From JAUXJB01 sp965226855 (GTDB taxonomy: Bacteria > Myxococcota_A > UBA9160 > SZUA-336): a DNA stretch of 64,000 bases. The notes under the pieces were generated by a model that was not told the DNA's origin, made no database searches, and was given only the letters and a program-made list of their open reading frames with translations. The position numbers and the translations under genes were made by a program. Each line of letters begins with the position of its first letter. Position 1 is the stretch's first letter. Below are positions 28,747 to 38,277 of this stretch, piece by piece. Where the stretch lies: positions 248,001 through 312,000 of the forward strand of contig CBDDEE010000026.1 in the NCBI GenBank assembly GCA_965226855.1. Direction: 5' to 3'.

Positions 28747-29697
28747 CTATGGCACGTCGACGATGTCGCCCTCGGGGCCCTCGTGATGGGGATGACGCTC
28801 GTGAGGTGCCTTTACCGGCTCGCCGCCGACGGGCACGGTGCGGGCGAGAAAGTCGATCACCGCAGAGGAGAAGATGTCGTTGCGGTCGCCCGCCACCATG
28901 TGGGCGGCATCCGAGACGTTCACGTACTCGCTGTGAGGGCACAGCTCCCGGAAGCTCTTGGCCCCCTCCTCGGAGAGGATGTCGGACAGGCCGCCTCGGA
29001 CGAGCAAGGTCGGCAGGGTCAGGTTGCGAGCGCAAGCCTCCAGGTGATCCTGTCGCCGGTGAAGACTGCGTTTGCGGTCGAGGAAGGCCGGGTCCCAGTG
29101 CCAGCGGTAGCGGCCGTCAGGTCCGCGACGCACGTTCTTGGCCAGACCGGCAGTGCTGCGCGGGCGTGGCCGGTGGGGTTGATAGCTCGCGATCGCGTCA
29201 GCGACCTCGTCCAGGGACACAAAGCCCTCGGGTTTCTGATGCATGAAGTCCATGATCCGGTCGGCCCCGTCCTGCTCGATCTTCGGCGCGATGTCGACCA
29301 GCACGAGTGCGGTCGCGTCGATGCGGTCCTCCCCGAGCGCGTGCAAGCTCACGCCCCCTCCCATCGAGGCGCCGACCAGCACGGGACGCTTGCCTCCCAG
29401 GGTCTGGATCACGCAGTCGAGATCCCGGACCATCGCCTCCTGGGCGTAGTCGCCGTCTGCCGCCCAGCTCGAGTCGCCGTGTCCTCTCGCGTCGAGGGCT
29501 ACGGCGTGGTACCCGGCCTGTCCCAGGATCTGCCCCGTACCCTTCCAGGCGTGCCGGGTCTGCCCACCTCCGTGCTGGAGCAGTACGAGTGGGCCATCGG
29601 GATTACCCCACGCGTCTCCCGCAATGGTGACGCCGTCCGACCCCGGCCACCGGTGCATCGGATCGGGAGTGCCTGGTAGTCGTTCGCCAGCGCTCAT
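28747..29697 (-). CDS. Alpha/beta hydrolase
   Basis: The 316-residue protein has oxyanion region LLQHGGGQTRHAW, ALDARGHGDSSW, nucleophile elbow GASMGGG, and late His in DAAHMVAGD. It fits esterases or C-C hydrolases of catabolic routes. The start at 29697 has GGAGGTGAGG just upstream. Upstream frame to 29877 is open but lies over the amidohydrolase gene. Same strand as the P450 and the amidohydrolase beside it. Confidence 0.85.
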   Translation of the reverse strand: MSAGERLPGTPDPMHRWPGSDGVTIAGDAWGNPDGPLVLLQHGGGQTRHAWKGTGQILGQAGYHAVALDARGHGDSSWAADGDYAQEAMVRDLDCVIQTLGGKRPVLVGASMGGGVSLHALGEDRIDATALVLVDIAPKIEQDGADRIMDFMHQKPEGFVSLDEVADAIASYQPHRPRPRSTAGLAKNVRRGPDGRYRWHWDPAFLDRKRSLHRRQDHLEACARNLTLPTLLVRGGLSDILSEEGAKSFRELCPHSEYVNVSDAAHMVAGDRNDIFSSAVIDFLARTVPVGGEPVKAPHERHPHHEGPEGDIVDVP

Positions 29698-29725
29698 AGC
29701 CTCACCTCCTCGCCCTCGGGCGCAC

Positions 29726-30615
29726 TCATTCGTCGAGCTTGAACACACGGGCCGCGTTGTCGCGCAGAAATTTCGGCCAGACGTGCTCGCGGAACGGTAC
29801 GCTGGGCAGCTCGCGAAAGATACGCTCGAGCGAAAGGCCGTAAGGGAAGTAGCCGGCGTACAGCACCTTGTCTGCACCTCGCGTGTTCGCGAAGTTCACG
29901 ATGTCTGCAGGGTAGTGCTTTGGTGTGAACGCACTCGTCGAGTAGTACAGGTTCGGCCACTTCAGCAGCAGCTTGGCGGCAAGCCCGGTCCACGGCTCGG
30001 CGCCGTGGCGCATGACGAAGCGCAGCTCCGGGAAGAACCAGCAGACCTCGTCGATCAGCGCCACGTCCTGGGGCGCCATCGGCACGCGTGGTCCGGGCAC
30101 TCCGGTCGTGCACAGCACTGGGATGTCGAGCTCGCAGCACTTTGCGTAGACCGGATACATGCGTTTGTCGTTGATCGGCACCTGCGGGTGGACGAAGCAG
30201 GGGGTCACGCTTGCCGTCTTGACCCCGAGCTGGTCTACGGCCTGCTGGAGCTTGCGCAGCCCGGGGACTCCCGCGTTCGGGTCCACGCCGAAGGCGCCGA
30301 AGAAGCGGTTCGGGTAGCGCGTGACCGCGCGGGCGCCGGGGCCGTCCTCCAGGTCCACATCGACGAGCGCCTTCGCTATCCCGTGCTTGTCCATCTACTC
30401 GACCGTGAAGTTGATCATGTCGTCGACCGTACCGCCGCTCGGCACATCGGGCCGGTCGCGGTACTGGTACTGCACCGGGAACTCGAATGCCTCGAGCGAC
30501 TCGCGATCGCGCAGGAGCGGCCGCAGCCAGTTGTAGGAACGCGCCTTGTCTTGCGAAGGAATGCCGAGCAACGTGTCGATGACCCCGATGTCGGAGGCAT
30601 GGTCGCGGCGCTCAT
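29726..30615 (-). pseudogene. Amidohydrolase family protein with frameshift and in-frame UAG
   Basis: The N-terminal part SDIGVIDTLLGIPSQDKA, then DRESLEAFEFPVQYQY and, after a TAG, MDKHGIAKALVDVD. It continues through INDKRMYPVYAKC and GVPGPRVPMAPQD to FLRDNAARVFKL, as in family members of about 290 residues. The TAG at 30397-30395 stands where relatives have a Gln before MDKHG, so CAG to TAG fits. A one-base loss after ATG 30600 separates the start codons (30615 or 30600) from the homologous frame. It is probably inactive, or doubly mis-sequenced. Confidence 0.7.
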
Positions 30616-30717
30616 GGTGTGCTGACGAGAGTACAGGGGAGCAGACCGGGCGTTCAAGCCGGCCCCTTCCCATGCCGGACTTACATGCGGGGCGGAGACG
30701 GATCCTCAACGCCTGTT

Positions 30718-32580
30718 CTAGCTGGCTGACTCGGTGATGAAGTCGGAGAGATCTGCCCGGCCGGTCATCTGGAACAGGTCGACGTTGCGGAACGGGTAGT
30801 TCACCACGACCCTGCCGCGCGTGTTCCGGTAGTAGGTCTCCATGCCCTTGTGTGTCCAGACCATCTTCTCGTGGGCCCGGTCGACGCGCTCGTTGTACTC
30901 GTCGTGGACGTCCTGGCGGCACTCGACGGCACCGATCCCTCGGCCGACCATCTGCTTGAGGACGTCCATGATGTACCGCATTTGCATCTCGACCACGAAG
31001 ATCAGGCTGCCGCCGTGCCCCGGCTGCGTGTTGGGGCCGTAGAGGCAGAAGAAGTTCGGGAAGTCGGGAATGGCGAGGCCGAGGTAAGCCCGAGCGTCGT
31101 CGTCGTCCCACACCTGGCGAAGGCTGTGACCTGACCGACCGCGCGCCTCGAACGTCGTGAGGAACCGCAGAACGTCGAAGCCGGTCGCCAGAACCAGCAC
31201 GTCGGCCGGGTGCTCGGTGCCGTCCTCCGTGATGATCCGGTCCGGGCCGACCTCGGCTACAGGGTCGGCGACGAGCTCCACGCGTGGGTTCCTCAGCATC
31301 CGATACCAGCCGTTGTCCATCAGCATCCGCTTGCCAAACGGGGGATAGCTCGGAAGGACCACGTCCAGGAGCTCACCGCGGTCCCCGAGCTCCGACTCGA
31401 TGTACTGCGTGAAGTACGCGCGATGCGCGTCGTTGATCGCGTTCAACGAGCGGTCGGGATGAGGCCAGGACGGGTCCTTCTGGAGAGCGGGGTGAATCCG
31501 GTCGTTGAAGGTCCACCCCAGCCGCATCCGGTACCACGCCTGGTAGAGCGGGACCTCCCGGAGCAGGAACCGGATCGAATCCGGTACCACCTTGCGAAAC
31601 TGCTCGAAGGGCGCAGCCCAGTGCACCGAACGCTGGAAGATCGTGAGCGACGCCACCGTGTTCTGGATCTCGGGACCGACCTGCATGGCACTCGCGCCAT
31701 TGCCGATGATCGCCACGTGCTTCCCCTCGAGGTCGAGGTCGTCGGGCCATTCGGCCGTGTGGAAGGAAGGTCCCTCGAAGCGCTCGAGCCCATCGATGGC
31801 GGGGAACTTCAGTGGGTTGAAGATCCCCGTGGCGCTGATCAATACGTTCGCCCTCAGCGTCTCGCGGGATCCGTCCGGGTTCCGCACGACGACGGCCCAG
31901 CGCTGGGCGTCCTGCTCGTAGGCCGCCGACTCGACCTCGGTCTGGAAGCTGATGCTCGATCGCAGGCTGAACTTGTCGGCTACGTGCTCCAGATAGCCGT
32001 GAAGCTCGTCTCGGAGCGCAAAGTACATGGACCAGTCGTAGGTCGCGAACGAGAAAGAGTAGAGGTGGTTCGGGGTGTCGACACCGGCGCCGGGATAGCG
32101 GTTGTCGTGCCACGTCCCACCCACCGTCGCGCTCTTCTCGAGGATGCGAAACGGGATGCCCGCGCGCTGGAGGCTCGCCCCCGCGCACAGCCCTGACACA
32201 CCGGCGCCGATGATGAGGACCTGAAACCCGTCCGGTACGGCCACCTTGTCATCGGATCTCAGCGCCTCGACGCCGAGCTGCGCCGCGATCATGGGGGTGT
32301 ACTCCGAGGGAATCTCCTCTCCCATCGCGCAGCTCAGCATCCTGATGCGGAGCTCCGGCGAGGGCTCGGGGATCGCCACGGGACGGCCCGCACGCCAGGC
32401 CAGGATGGCCTCGAGCGCCGCCTTGCGAACCTCGGCCTGGACCGACTCGGGAAGCCCCCCGGTGTCGTTGTCCCCCACGCCACGGGCCCGCGATGGCCGG
32501 TACGGCTCCTCCAGCCAGTGCAGCTCCCCCGTCAGCTGCACCAGCACCATCAGCAGCGTCGGGAGGTTCGCAATGGCCAC
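30718..32580 (-). CDS. Flavin-containing / Baeyer-Villiger-type monooxygenase
   Basis: The 620-residue protein has the FAD motif LIIGAGVSGLCAG near residue 120, the second dinucleotide motif VAIIGNGASAMQ, and the Baeyer-Villiger fingerprint region FHTAEWPDD. The extra N-terminal helical domain is seen in a subset of the family. It inserts oxygen next to a ketone or hydroxylates, with NADPH. The open frame continues upstream to near 32640 (GRTDDQQFAEAV is plausible coding), but no start is present before a TAG. The natural N-terminus was probably lost at the adjacent transposase remnant. GTG 32580 is only a best available start. Confidence 0.85.
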   Translation of the reverse strand: MAIANLPTLLMVLVQLTGELHWLEEPYRPSRARGVGDNDTGGLPESVQAEVRKAALEAILAWRAGRPVAIPEPSPELRIRMLSCAMGEEIPSEYTPMIAAQLGVEALRSDDKVAVPDGFQVLIIGAGVSGLCAGASLQRAGIPFRILEKSATVGGTWHDNRYPGAGVDTPNHLYSFSFATYDWSMYFALRDELHGYLEHVADKFSLRSSISFQTEVESAAYEQDAQRWAVVVRNPDGSRETLRANVLISATGIFNPLKFPAIDGLERFEGPSFHTAEWPDDLDLEGKHVAIIGNGASAMQVGPEIQNTVASLTIFQRSVHWAAPFEQFRKVVPDSIRFLLREVPLYQAWYRMRLGWTFNDRIHPALQKDPSWPHPDRSLNAINDAHRAYFTQYIESELGDRGELLDVVLPSYPPFGKRMLMDNGWYRMLRNPRVELVADPVAEVGPDRIITEDGTEHPADVLVLATGFDVLRFLTTFEARGRSGHSLRQVWDDDDARAYLGLAIPDFPNFFCLYGPNTQPGHGGSLIFVVEMQMRYIMDVLKQMVGRGIGAVECRQDVHDEYNERVDRAHEKMVWTHKGMETYYRNTRGRVVVNYPFRNVDLFQMTGRADLSDFITESAS

Positions 32581-32623
32581 CGCCTCGGCAAACTGCTGAT
32601 CGTCCGTTCGACCGATGAGGTGT

Positions 32624-32675
32624 TCTCGCGGTCCCGCACCTTCAGCCCAGCGCTAGGCAATCTTCGGGGTACCGG
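32624..32675 (+). repeat. Flanking direct repeat, copy 1
   Basis: The motif TCTCGCGGTCCCGCACC, then CTAGGCAAT and CGGGGTACCGG, recurs in the same order at 33383-33427. The two copies bound the transposase remnant. The inner part GCGGTCCCGC is nearly palindromic. Confidence 0.65.
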
Positions 32676-33343
32676 CCGGAGCAGCTGTTGCGGGCGCTGC
32701 TGTTGCAAGCTGATCGAGGGGCTCTACCGCTGGCCAAGCGCGACTCGGGAACTGATCGGGGCGTTGTCGTCTACAATGAGCTTCGTGCGCATGGACGAGA
32801 AGCGCAGGGACGCTGACGACCCGGGCAACCCGACGGTCAACTTCCGGTGCGAGAAGCGGAGCAACCAGACGCATGAGTCGAGGACGGACTACGGACCCCC
32901 GACTGGCGGGGATGAGGGGCCAGGGCGCGCGGCTCGCGTATCAGGGACACGTCGTGACGGAGAACCGCAACGGCGCTGGACGTGGCGGCGAAGCTCACTC
33001 AGGCGTCGGGGTATGCGGAGCGCGAAGCGGCTCTCGAGATGGTGCTGGGTCTGGGAGTCGCTCGCCGGATCACCCTGGCTGGAGACAAGGGCTACGACGC
33101 CAAGAGCTTTGTGCAGGCGCTTCGGGCCTGGAGCGTTACCCCGCACGTGGCACAGAACTCGACGAACCGCCGAAGCGCGATCGATCGAAGGACCACAGGA
33201 CACCCGGGCTACGAGGTGAGCCAGCGCTTCCGCAAACGGGTGGAGGAGGTGTTTGGCTGGATGAAGACGGTGGGCTTGATGCGCAAGACCCGGCACCGGG
33301 GCACGGATCGGGTCGGCTGGGTCTTCACCTTCACTGCTGCGGC
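32676..33343 (+). pseudogene. IS5-family transposase remnant (mosaic)
   Basis: The remnant matches the intact transposase at 48993-50072 from CCGGAGCAGCTGTTGCGGG (32676) to the codons for FTAAA (33343). It has frameshifts and both termini are missing. About 420 nt of the middle is replaced by a roughly 70-nt foreign stretch. That stretch ends with a 27-nt copy (32752-32778) of the sequence found directly upstream of the hydratase gene at 33451-33477. The long open frame that fuses this remnant to the hydratase is not considered real. Confidence 0.8.
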
Positions 33344-33382
33344 CTCGGACGCACTCCGTTCCATCATCGAGTCCCCTCCCTC

Positions 33383-33427
33383 TCTCGCGGTCCCGCACCC
33401 CCAGCCTAGGCAATCCGGGGTACCGGA
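33383..33427 (+). repeat. Flanking direct repeat, copy 2
   Basis: The imperfect second copy of the 32624-32675 repeat. It lies between the transposase remnant and the hydratase promoter region. Confidence 0.65.
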
Positions 33428-33450
33428 CACAAGCTGGGGGGCCAACGCTC

Positions 33451-33477
33451 CTGATCGGGGCGTTGTCGTCTACAATG
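33451..33477 (+). promoter_or_regulatory. Possible promoter of the hydratase gene, duplicated inside the transposase remnant
   Basis: The 27 nt from CTGATCGGGG to TACAATG are identical to 32752-32778. TACAAT resembles a -10 box and ends 7 nt before the ATG; no convincing -35 is seen. Confidence 0.3.
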
Positions 33478-33482
33478 GCCCC

Positions 33483-34250
33483 ATGGATGTCGCGGCGCTA
33501 ACGGAACGGCTGTGGGAAGCCCGTCAGAGGGGCGACTACGCCCCCGACTGGCTCAACGGCGCGCTGACTCTCGAGCAGGCGCTGGACGTGCAGCTCAGGC
33601 TGCTCGAGCGCAAGCTCGGGGAGGGCGAGTCGCTCGCGGGCTGGAAGGTCGGGCTCACCTCGGAGCGCGCGCGCTCGGCGCTGGGTGTGGACGAGCGTCC
33701 CTTCGGGCACGTGCTCACGAGCCGGGTGCAGAAGAGCGGGGCACGCTTGCGGACCGCCGACATCGCGCGCCCGTCGATCGAGCCGGAGTTGTGTTTTACG
33801 ATCGGGCGCCGCATCCAGGGGGATCGGGTCAGCCGTGACGAGATCGCGGGCTCGGTGGCTCGCGTCGCCGCCGGCTTCGAGCTCAACGAGCGGCGAGCCG
33901 GCTCGGCACGTCCCGATTTCTGCGCGATGGTCACCGACTGCCTCGCTCAATGGGGGATCGTCGAGGGCGAAGGCATCGAGCTGGCAAAGGCGGGCGAGCT
34001 GGGCGCCGTGCGCTGCACGCTGGCTCGTGACGACGAGCAGGTCTACACGGGCCTGAGTCGCGACGAACTCGACGACCACCTGGACTCGCTCCGCCGGCTG
34101 GTAGCAGTGCTCTCCGCGCACGGCCGCGCGCTCGAGCCCGGACAGAAAGTGATCACCGGTGCCTTCGCACGCTTCGAGGCGAAGCCGGGTCAACACTGGC
34201 GAGCCGATTACCAGGGAATCGGCTCGCCAGTGTTGGTCGTGTTCGAGTGA
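33483..34250 (+). CDS. 2-keto-4-pentenoate hydratase family (MhpD-like)
   Basis: The 255-residue protein has LAGWKVGLTSERARSALGV, the metal-binding IEPELCFTIG (two acidic ligands) and ITGAFARFEAKPGQ, as in MhpD/FahA-related hydratases and decarboxylases. These act on 2-hydroxy-dienoates after aromatic meta-cleavage. ATG 33483 lies just after a possible -10 sequence. The next gene starts inside its stop codon (GTGA overlap), so they form an operon with the 2-hydroxyacid dehydrogenase. Confidence 0.88.
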   Translation: MDVAALTERLWEARQRGDYAPDWLNGALTLEQALDVQLRLLERKLGEGESLAGWKVGLTSERARSALGVDERPFGHVLTSRVQKSGARLRTADIARPSIEPELCFTIGRRIQGDRVSRDEIAGSVARVAAGFELNERRAGSARPDFCAMVTDCLAQWGIVEGEGIELAKAGELGAVRCTLARDDEQVYTGLSRDELDDHLDSLRRLVAVLSAHGRALEPGQKVITGAFARFEAKPGQHWRADYQGIGSPVLVVFE

Positions 34251-35242
34251 GCGAGCTGCAGCTTGAAGGTCCGGTCACAATCCAGGTGATCCTCGGGCTC
34301 ACCCTGCCCGAGATCAGCGATGAGGCACTCGCGCGGATCCGCGCCGTGGCGCCCGCGGGCTCCACCGTGCGCGTGGCCCGCGGCATCCGCGAGGCGATCG
34401 CGAGCGCCGATGACGTGGAGATCATACTGGGCTTCATTCCAGAGGCCCTGTTCAAGGCGGCGCCCCGCCTGCGCTGGGTCCACGCGATTGCGTCCGGCAT
34501 GGACACGTTCCTGTACCCCGCCATGCGCGACTCGGATGTCGTGTTGAGCGGCGAGAAGGGTCTGGTGGGCGGTCACCTGGCCGATACCGGCTTCGGGCTG
34601 TTGCTCGCGCTCACGCGCCAGATCGCCACCGCGATCCGGCTCGGCCCCGAAGGCTGGAACAACCGCGGGGCGATGCGCCGCGTCGAGATCGAGCTAGAGG
34701 GGCGGACCATGGGCGTGATCGGCTTTGGCGGCACGGGCCGCGCGCTCGCCCGCCGGGCCGTCGCCTTTGGCATGGACGTGCTCGCGGTCGACGTCCGGGC
34801 GGTACCCGCGTCGGACGGGGTAGCCGAGGTGTGGACCATGGAGCGCCTGCCCGAGCTACTGGCCGCGTCGGACGTCGTCGCCATCGGCGCCCCCCTCACG
34901 CCCGAGACGCGTGGCTTGATCGACGACAAGGCCTTCTCCACCTTCAAGCGCGGGGCGCTGCTCATGAACGTGACGCGCGGCGAGATCATCGATGGGGATG
35001 CGCTGGTGAACGCGCTGCGCGACGGCCGTTGCGGGGGTGCGGCGCTCGACGTCGCGCCGGTCGAGCCGCTGCCGGCCGATCACCCGCTCTGGAGCTTCGA
35101 CAACGTGGCGATGACCCCGCACACGGCCGGCGCCAGCCAGCTGCGCGCACCGCGCAACATTGATCGCTTCTGCGAGAACCTGGCGCACGCGCAGAAGGGA
35201 GCGCCGCTCGTCGGAATCATCGACAAGCAGCTCGGCTACTAG
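34247..35242 (+). CDS. D-2-hydroxyacid dehydrogenase
   Basis: The 331-residue protein has a nucleotide motif MGVIGFGGTGRALARRA near residue 160 and FKRGALLMNVTRG with a catalytic-Arg region. Acidic PVEPLPADHPLW and MTPHTAG with the catalytic His follow. It interconverts 2-hydroxy and 2-keto acids with NAD(P). The GTG start overlaps the upstream stop by 4 nt. Coupling with the hydratase suggests processing of a keto acid from ring cleavage. Confidence 0.9.
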   Translation: MSELQLEGPVTIQVILGLTLPEISDEALARIRAVAPAGSTVRVARGIREAIASADDVEIILGFIPEALFKAAPRLRWVHAIASGMDTFLYPAMRDSDVVLSGEKGLVGGHLADTGFGLLLALTRQIATAIRLGPEGWNNRGAMRRVEIELEGRTMGVIGFGGTGRALARRAVAFGMDVLAVDVRAVPASDGVAEVWTMERLPELLAASDVVAIGAPLTPETRGLIDDKAFSTFKRGALLMNVTRGEIIDGDALVNALRDGRCGGAALDVAPVEPLPADHPLWSFDNVAMTPHTAGASQLRAPRNIDRFCENLAHAQKGAPLVGIIDKQLGY

Positions 35243-35260
35243 ACGAAAGGAGAGGAGCCG

Positions 35261-36520
35261 ATGAGGTACTACTCGTGCGATTCCCACCTGGTCGAGGCAC
35301 GCGAGATCTTCGAAGGCCTTGAGAGCCGCTTCGGTGACCGTGCGCGCCTGTACACGCCCACGACCGCCCCCAGAAGCCACAGCTTCAACAGCATCCGAGG
35401 CGGGAAACCGCTTCTCGAACCGCCGCCGACGAGCCAATAAGGGAATCTGATCGACCGTGCGCCGCGCATCGTCCGCGACCACGGGGGCAAGCCCGGGGAT
35501 TGGCTGCTGCTACCCGGCGGGCTGTCCATCCCCATCGGCCGGCTCGGGATTGCCGGAAACCGGCTCGACGACCCTGCAACCGACGAGCTGATCGCGCGCG
35601 GCTACGACGGCTTGAACCCCGGCGTGCTCGATCCTGCGAAGCGGCTCGATGACCAGGCGCGCGACGGCGTGTGCGGAGAGGTCATGTACCCGAGCCTGAA
35701 CATGTTCACCTACGCGATTCCCGACAAGGACGTCGTGCGAGCGGTGTTTGAGCGGCACAACGACTGGGTCGTCGACTACTGCGCGGTCGCGCCCGAACGG
35801 CTGATCGGCATCGGCTGCCTGCCGATTCCCGACATCGACGCGGCGCTGCGCGAGATGGAGCGCGCCGCCCGGGGCGGCGTACGCGGCTTCATGATTCCGG
35901 CCCATGTCTCCCCCGACCTGCCCTACTGCCACGCGGACTACGATCCCTTCTGGGCAGCAGCCCAGGACATGGACCTGCCACTCACCATGCACATCTTCGT
36001 GGGCACGTCGCTCGACGGCGGCATGCCAGCGCACTGGGGCACGCCGGGAGGCACGATCAAGGGCTACACGCTCGCGTTCACGACCGCGGCCAACAGCATG
36101 ATCGACCTGATCTGCGGCGGCGTGGTCGAGCGCTTCCCGCGCTTGAAGCTCGTCATCTCCAAATTCGAGACGGGCTGGCTGGCCCACATCCTGGGGCGCC
36201 TGGACCACGCGATCTACCGTACGCCTCGTTACGCCGTCGACTACCTGACGATGAAGCCCAGCGAGTACTTCCGCCGCAATTTCACCGCGACCTTCGAGGA
36301 CGACGTGATCGGAGTCCGCACGCGCCACGAGATCGGCCCGGGCAACCTGGTCTGGGGCAACGACTACCCGCACCACGACTCCATCTGGCCCAACTCCATG
36401 CCCACGCTAGAACGCGTGATGGCGGGAGTGCCCGACGACGAGATCGAGCAAATGTGCTTCACGACCGCCACGGAGATGTACGGCGTGGACGTGAGCAAGC
36501 TGCCGGCAGCGACGAGCTAG
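35261..36520 (+). pseudogene. Amidohydrolase family protein interrupted by a 117-nt unit with UAA
   Basis: It starts MRYYSCDSHLVEAREIFEGL after AGGAGAGGAG. It resumes APRIVRDHGGKPGDWLLLPG and ends normally at 36520 with WGNDYPHHDSIWP. Between SRFGDRA and RAPRIVRD lies a stretch with no resemblance to the family and a TAA at 35438-35440. The stretch is flanked by two copies of GACCGTGCG (35336-35344 and 35453-35461). Removing one repeat plus the insert (117 nt, 39 codons) gives a continuous 380-residue protein with RFGDRAPRIV, the normal family sequence. The downstream part alone (from about 35612) lacks the metal-binding N-terminus. Confidence 0.8.
35336..35461 (+). repeat. 9-bp direct repeat bounding a 108-nt insert
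   Basis: GACCGTGCG occurs at 35336-35344 and 35453-35461. The repeat looks like a target-site duplication or a tandem-slippage footprint. The 108-nt insert encodes no recognised element and has no visible terminal inverted repeats. Confidence 0.7.
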
Positions 36521-36567
36521 AAGAACGGATCGGCGAGTTCTCCAACGCTGGCGGCGAGCGAGCGAAC

Positions 36568-37353
36568 TCATGTCAGTCCATATCCCGCGTCGACTACCGA
36601 AACCGCTCCGGTGACGTTCTCCGAGGCCGCCGAGGCGAAGTAGATCGCGATGGCCGCCATGTCGCTCGGCTCGCCTATCCTGCTGAGGGGTACTGCCGCT
36701 GCCTTGGCGCGTCGACCCTCTTCGTCGAATAGCGTGGGTTGCATTCTGGACACGAACGCGCCGGGTGCGATGGTGTTGAAGCGCACGTTGCGATCGGAGA
36801 GGTGGAACGCGAACTTTCGCGTCAAGTAGTGGATCGCCGCTTTGCTCGCCCCGTAGGTGAAGTTCAGCTGCGGCGTGACCTTGAGGGCCTCCGTGGAGCC
36901 CACGTTGATGACGCTGGAACGTCTCGTCGGCGTCCCGCGACTCTCGAGCAGCGGCATGAAGCCCTGCGTCAAGAAGAACGGGGCCTTGACGTTGATGTCC
37001 ATCACCTTGTCGTACCCGGCCTCCGAGAACTCATCAAACGGCTCGACCCAGCCAAACCCCGCGTTGTTGACGAGCACGTCGAGGCCGCCTTCTGTCTCGG
37101 CAATCGTATCGATCAGGACTCGGCGCCCTTCCGGCGTTGCCAGATCCGCCTGGACGTACTCACAGAAGCCGAGCGACTTGAACTCGTCCACTGTCTTCGT
37201 CAAGTCGTCGAGCTTCCGCGACGAGATGTAGACCCTGGCATCGTTCTCGACAAAGCCCTGCGCGATCATCTTGCCAATGCCGCGACCGCCACCGGTCACG
37301 ACGACGACCTTGTCGGCGACGGAAAACAGCTCGCTGATCTTCATGCTAGACAT
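36568..37353 (-). CDS. Short-chain dehydrogenase/reductase (SDR)
   Basis: The 261-residue classical SDR has TGGGRGIGKM cofactor motif at about residue 20, NNAG at about 95, INVGST with the catalytic Ser, and Y-x-x-x-K in YGASKAA. ENVTGAVSVVDAGYGLT ends the protein. NAD(P)-dependent oxidoreductase, substrate unknown. It lies 3-4 nt from the LLM gene on the same strand, so probably one operon. Confidence 0.9.
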   Translation of the reverse strand: MSSMKISELFSVADKVVVVTGGGRGIGKMIAQGFVENDARVYISSRKLDDLTKTVDEFKSLGFCEYVQADLATPEGRRVLIDTIAETEGGLDVLVNNAGFGWVEPFDEFSEAGYDKVMDINVKAPFFLTQGFMPLLESRGTPTRRSSVINVGSTEALKVTPQLNFTYGASKAAIHYLTRKFAFHLSDRNVRFNTIAPGAFVSRMQPTLFDEEGRRAKAAAVPLSRIGEPSDMAAIAIYFASAASENVTGAVSVVDAGYGLT

Positions 37354-37359
37354 AGCGTT

Positions 37360-38247
37360 CTAGTGCGCCTGGAGCTCTGCGAGCTGCCGGATCGCGAACG
37401 TCTCGAGCACCTTGCGCGTGTCGCTCTCGCCGGGTGCGACCTGGACGACCGCGTGATGGACTCCGAGCTCTCGCATGTGGTCCAGGGTCTTCGCAGCGTC
37501 CCCCGGATCCGACACCGACAGCGCGGCCACCCGGTTGATCGCGAGCGTCAGCTGTTCCGGATCGCGCCCGGCAGCGGCTGCGTGGTCACGTGCCCGCGCA
37601 AAGTCGTCGCGGAGCGTGTCCAGCATGGCCGGATTCGCCATCCAGCCGTCGGCGCGCTCGCCCACACGCCGCAGCTGCTGATCGCTGCGTCCTCCCACCC
37701 ACACGGGGATGGCACGCGCCGGCTTGGGATTGCAGGCCCAGTCGACGACCCGGTAGAACTCACCCTCGAAGTCCACGTACTCGCGGGTCCAGCACTGCTC
37801 GAGCAGCTCGAGACACTCGTCCATGCGGCGGCCCCGCCGCTCGAACGATACCGACAGCACCTCGAACTCCTCCTTCCACCAGCCCACGCCCGCCCCGAGG
37901 ATGAAGCGCCCGCCCGCCAGCTTGTCGATCGAAGCCATGATCTTGGCGTGGAGCACGGGCTGACGCATCGGAAGCACGAGCACCCCCACCCCGAGCTCGA
38001 CCCGGCTCGTAGCCGCGGCCACGAACGACAGGGTCGTCAGCGGCTCGAGAAAGTCGACCGTGGGCGGGATCGCGAGCCGCCCATCCGCCGCGTACGGATA
38101 CGCTGACCCCTGCTCCTTCTGCAGCACCACGTGATCGAACACCCAGATCGAGTCGAACCCACACTCCTCCGCAGCCACGGCACTTCCGAGCACGTTCTCC
38201 CGCGTCCCCCCGGGCCCAACCTGCGGCAGATAGACACCAATCTTCAT
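37360..38247 (-). CDS. LLM-class F420-dependent oxidoreductase
   Basis: The 295-residue luciferase-like TIM-barrel protein starts MKIGVYLPQVG and has IDKLAGGRFILGAGVGW and VGGRSDQQLRRVGERADGW, typical of F420-binding members. It reduces or oxidises a small molecule with F420H2 or FMNH2. The ATG at 38247 follows GGAGGAGTGGAG. It lies upstream of the SDR in a likely two-gene operon. Confidence 0.88.
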   Translation of the reverse strand: MKIGVYLPQVGPGGTRENVLGSAVAAEECGFDSIWVFDHVVLQKEQGSAYPYAADGRLAIPPTVDFLEPLTTLSFVAAATSRVELGVGVLVLPMRQPVLHAKIMASIDKLAGGRFILGAGVGWWKEEFEVLSVSFERRGRRMDECLELLEQCWTREYVDFEGEFYRVVDWACNPKPARAIPVWVGGRSDQQLRRVGERADGWMANPAMLDTLRDDFARARDHAAAAGRDPEQLTLAINRVAALSVSDPGDAAKTLDHMRELGVHHAVVQVAPGESDTRKVLETFAIRQLAELQAH

Positions 38248-38277
38248 CTCCACTCCTCCACCTCATGATCGCACAGA

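Noticed and set aside
28646..29035. An upstream extension of the P450 frame
   Set aside because: It lies over the alpha/beta hydrolase gene on the same strand; homology begins at 28645.
32982..34250. A 422-residue open frame fusing transposase and hydratase sequence
   Set aside because: The first part is a degraded transposase with frameshifts; the hydratase has its own ATG at 33483 and normal length.
35438..35440. UAA recoded as an amino acid in the amidohydrolase
   Set aside because: The flanking 9-bp repeats explain the interruption as an insertion.
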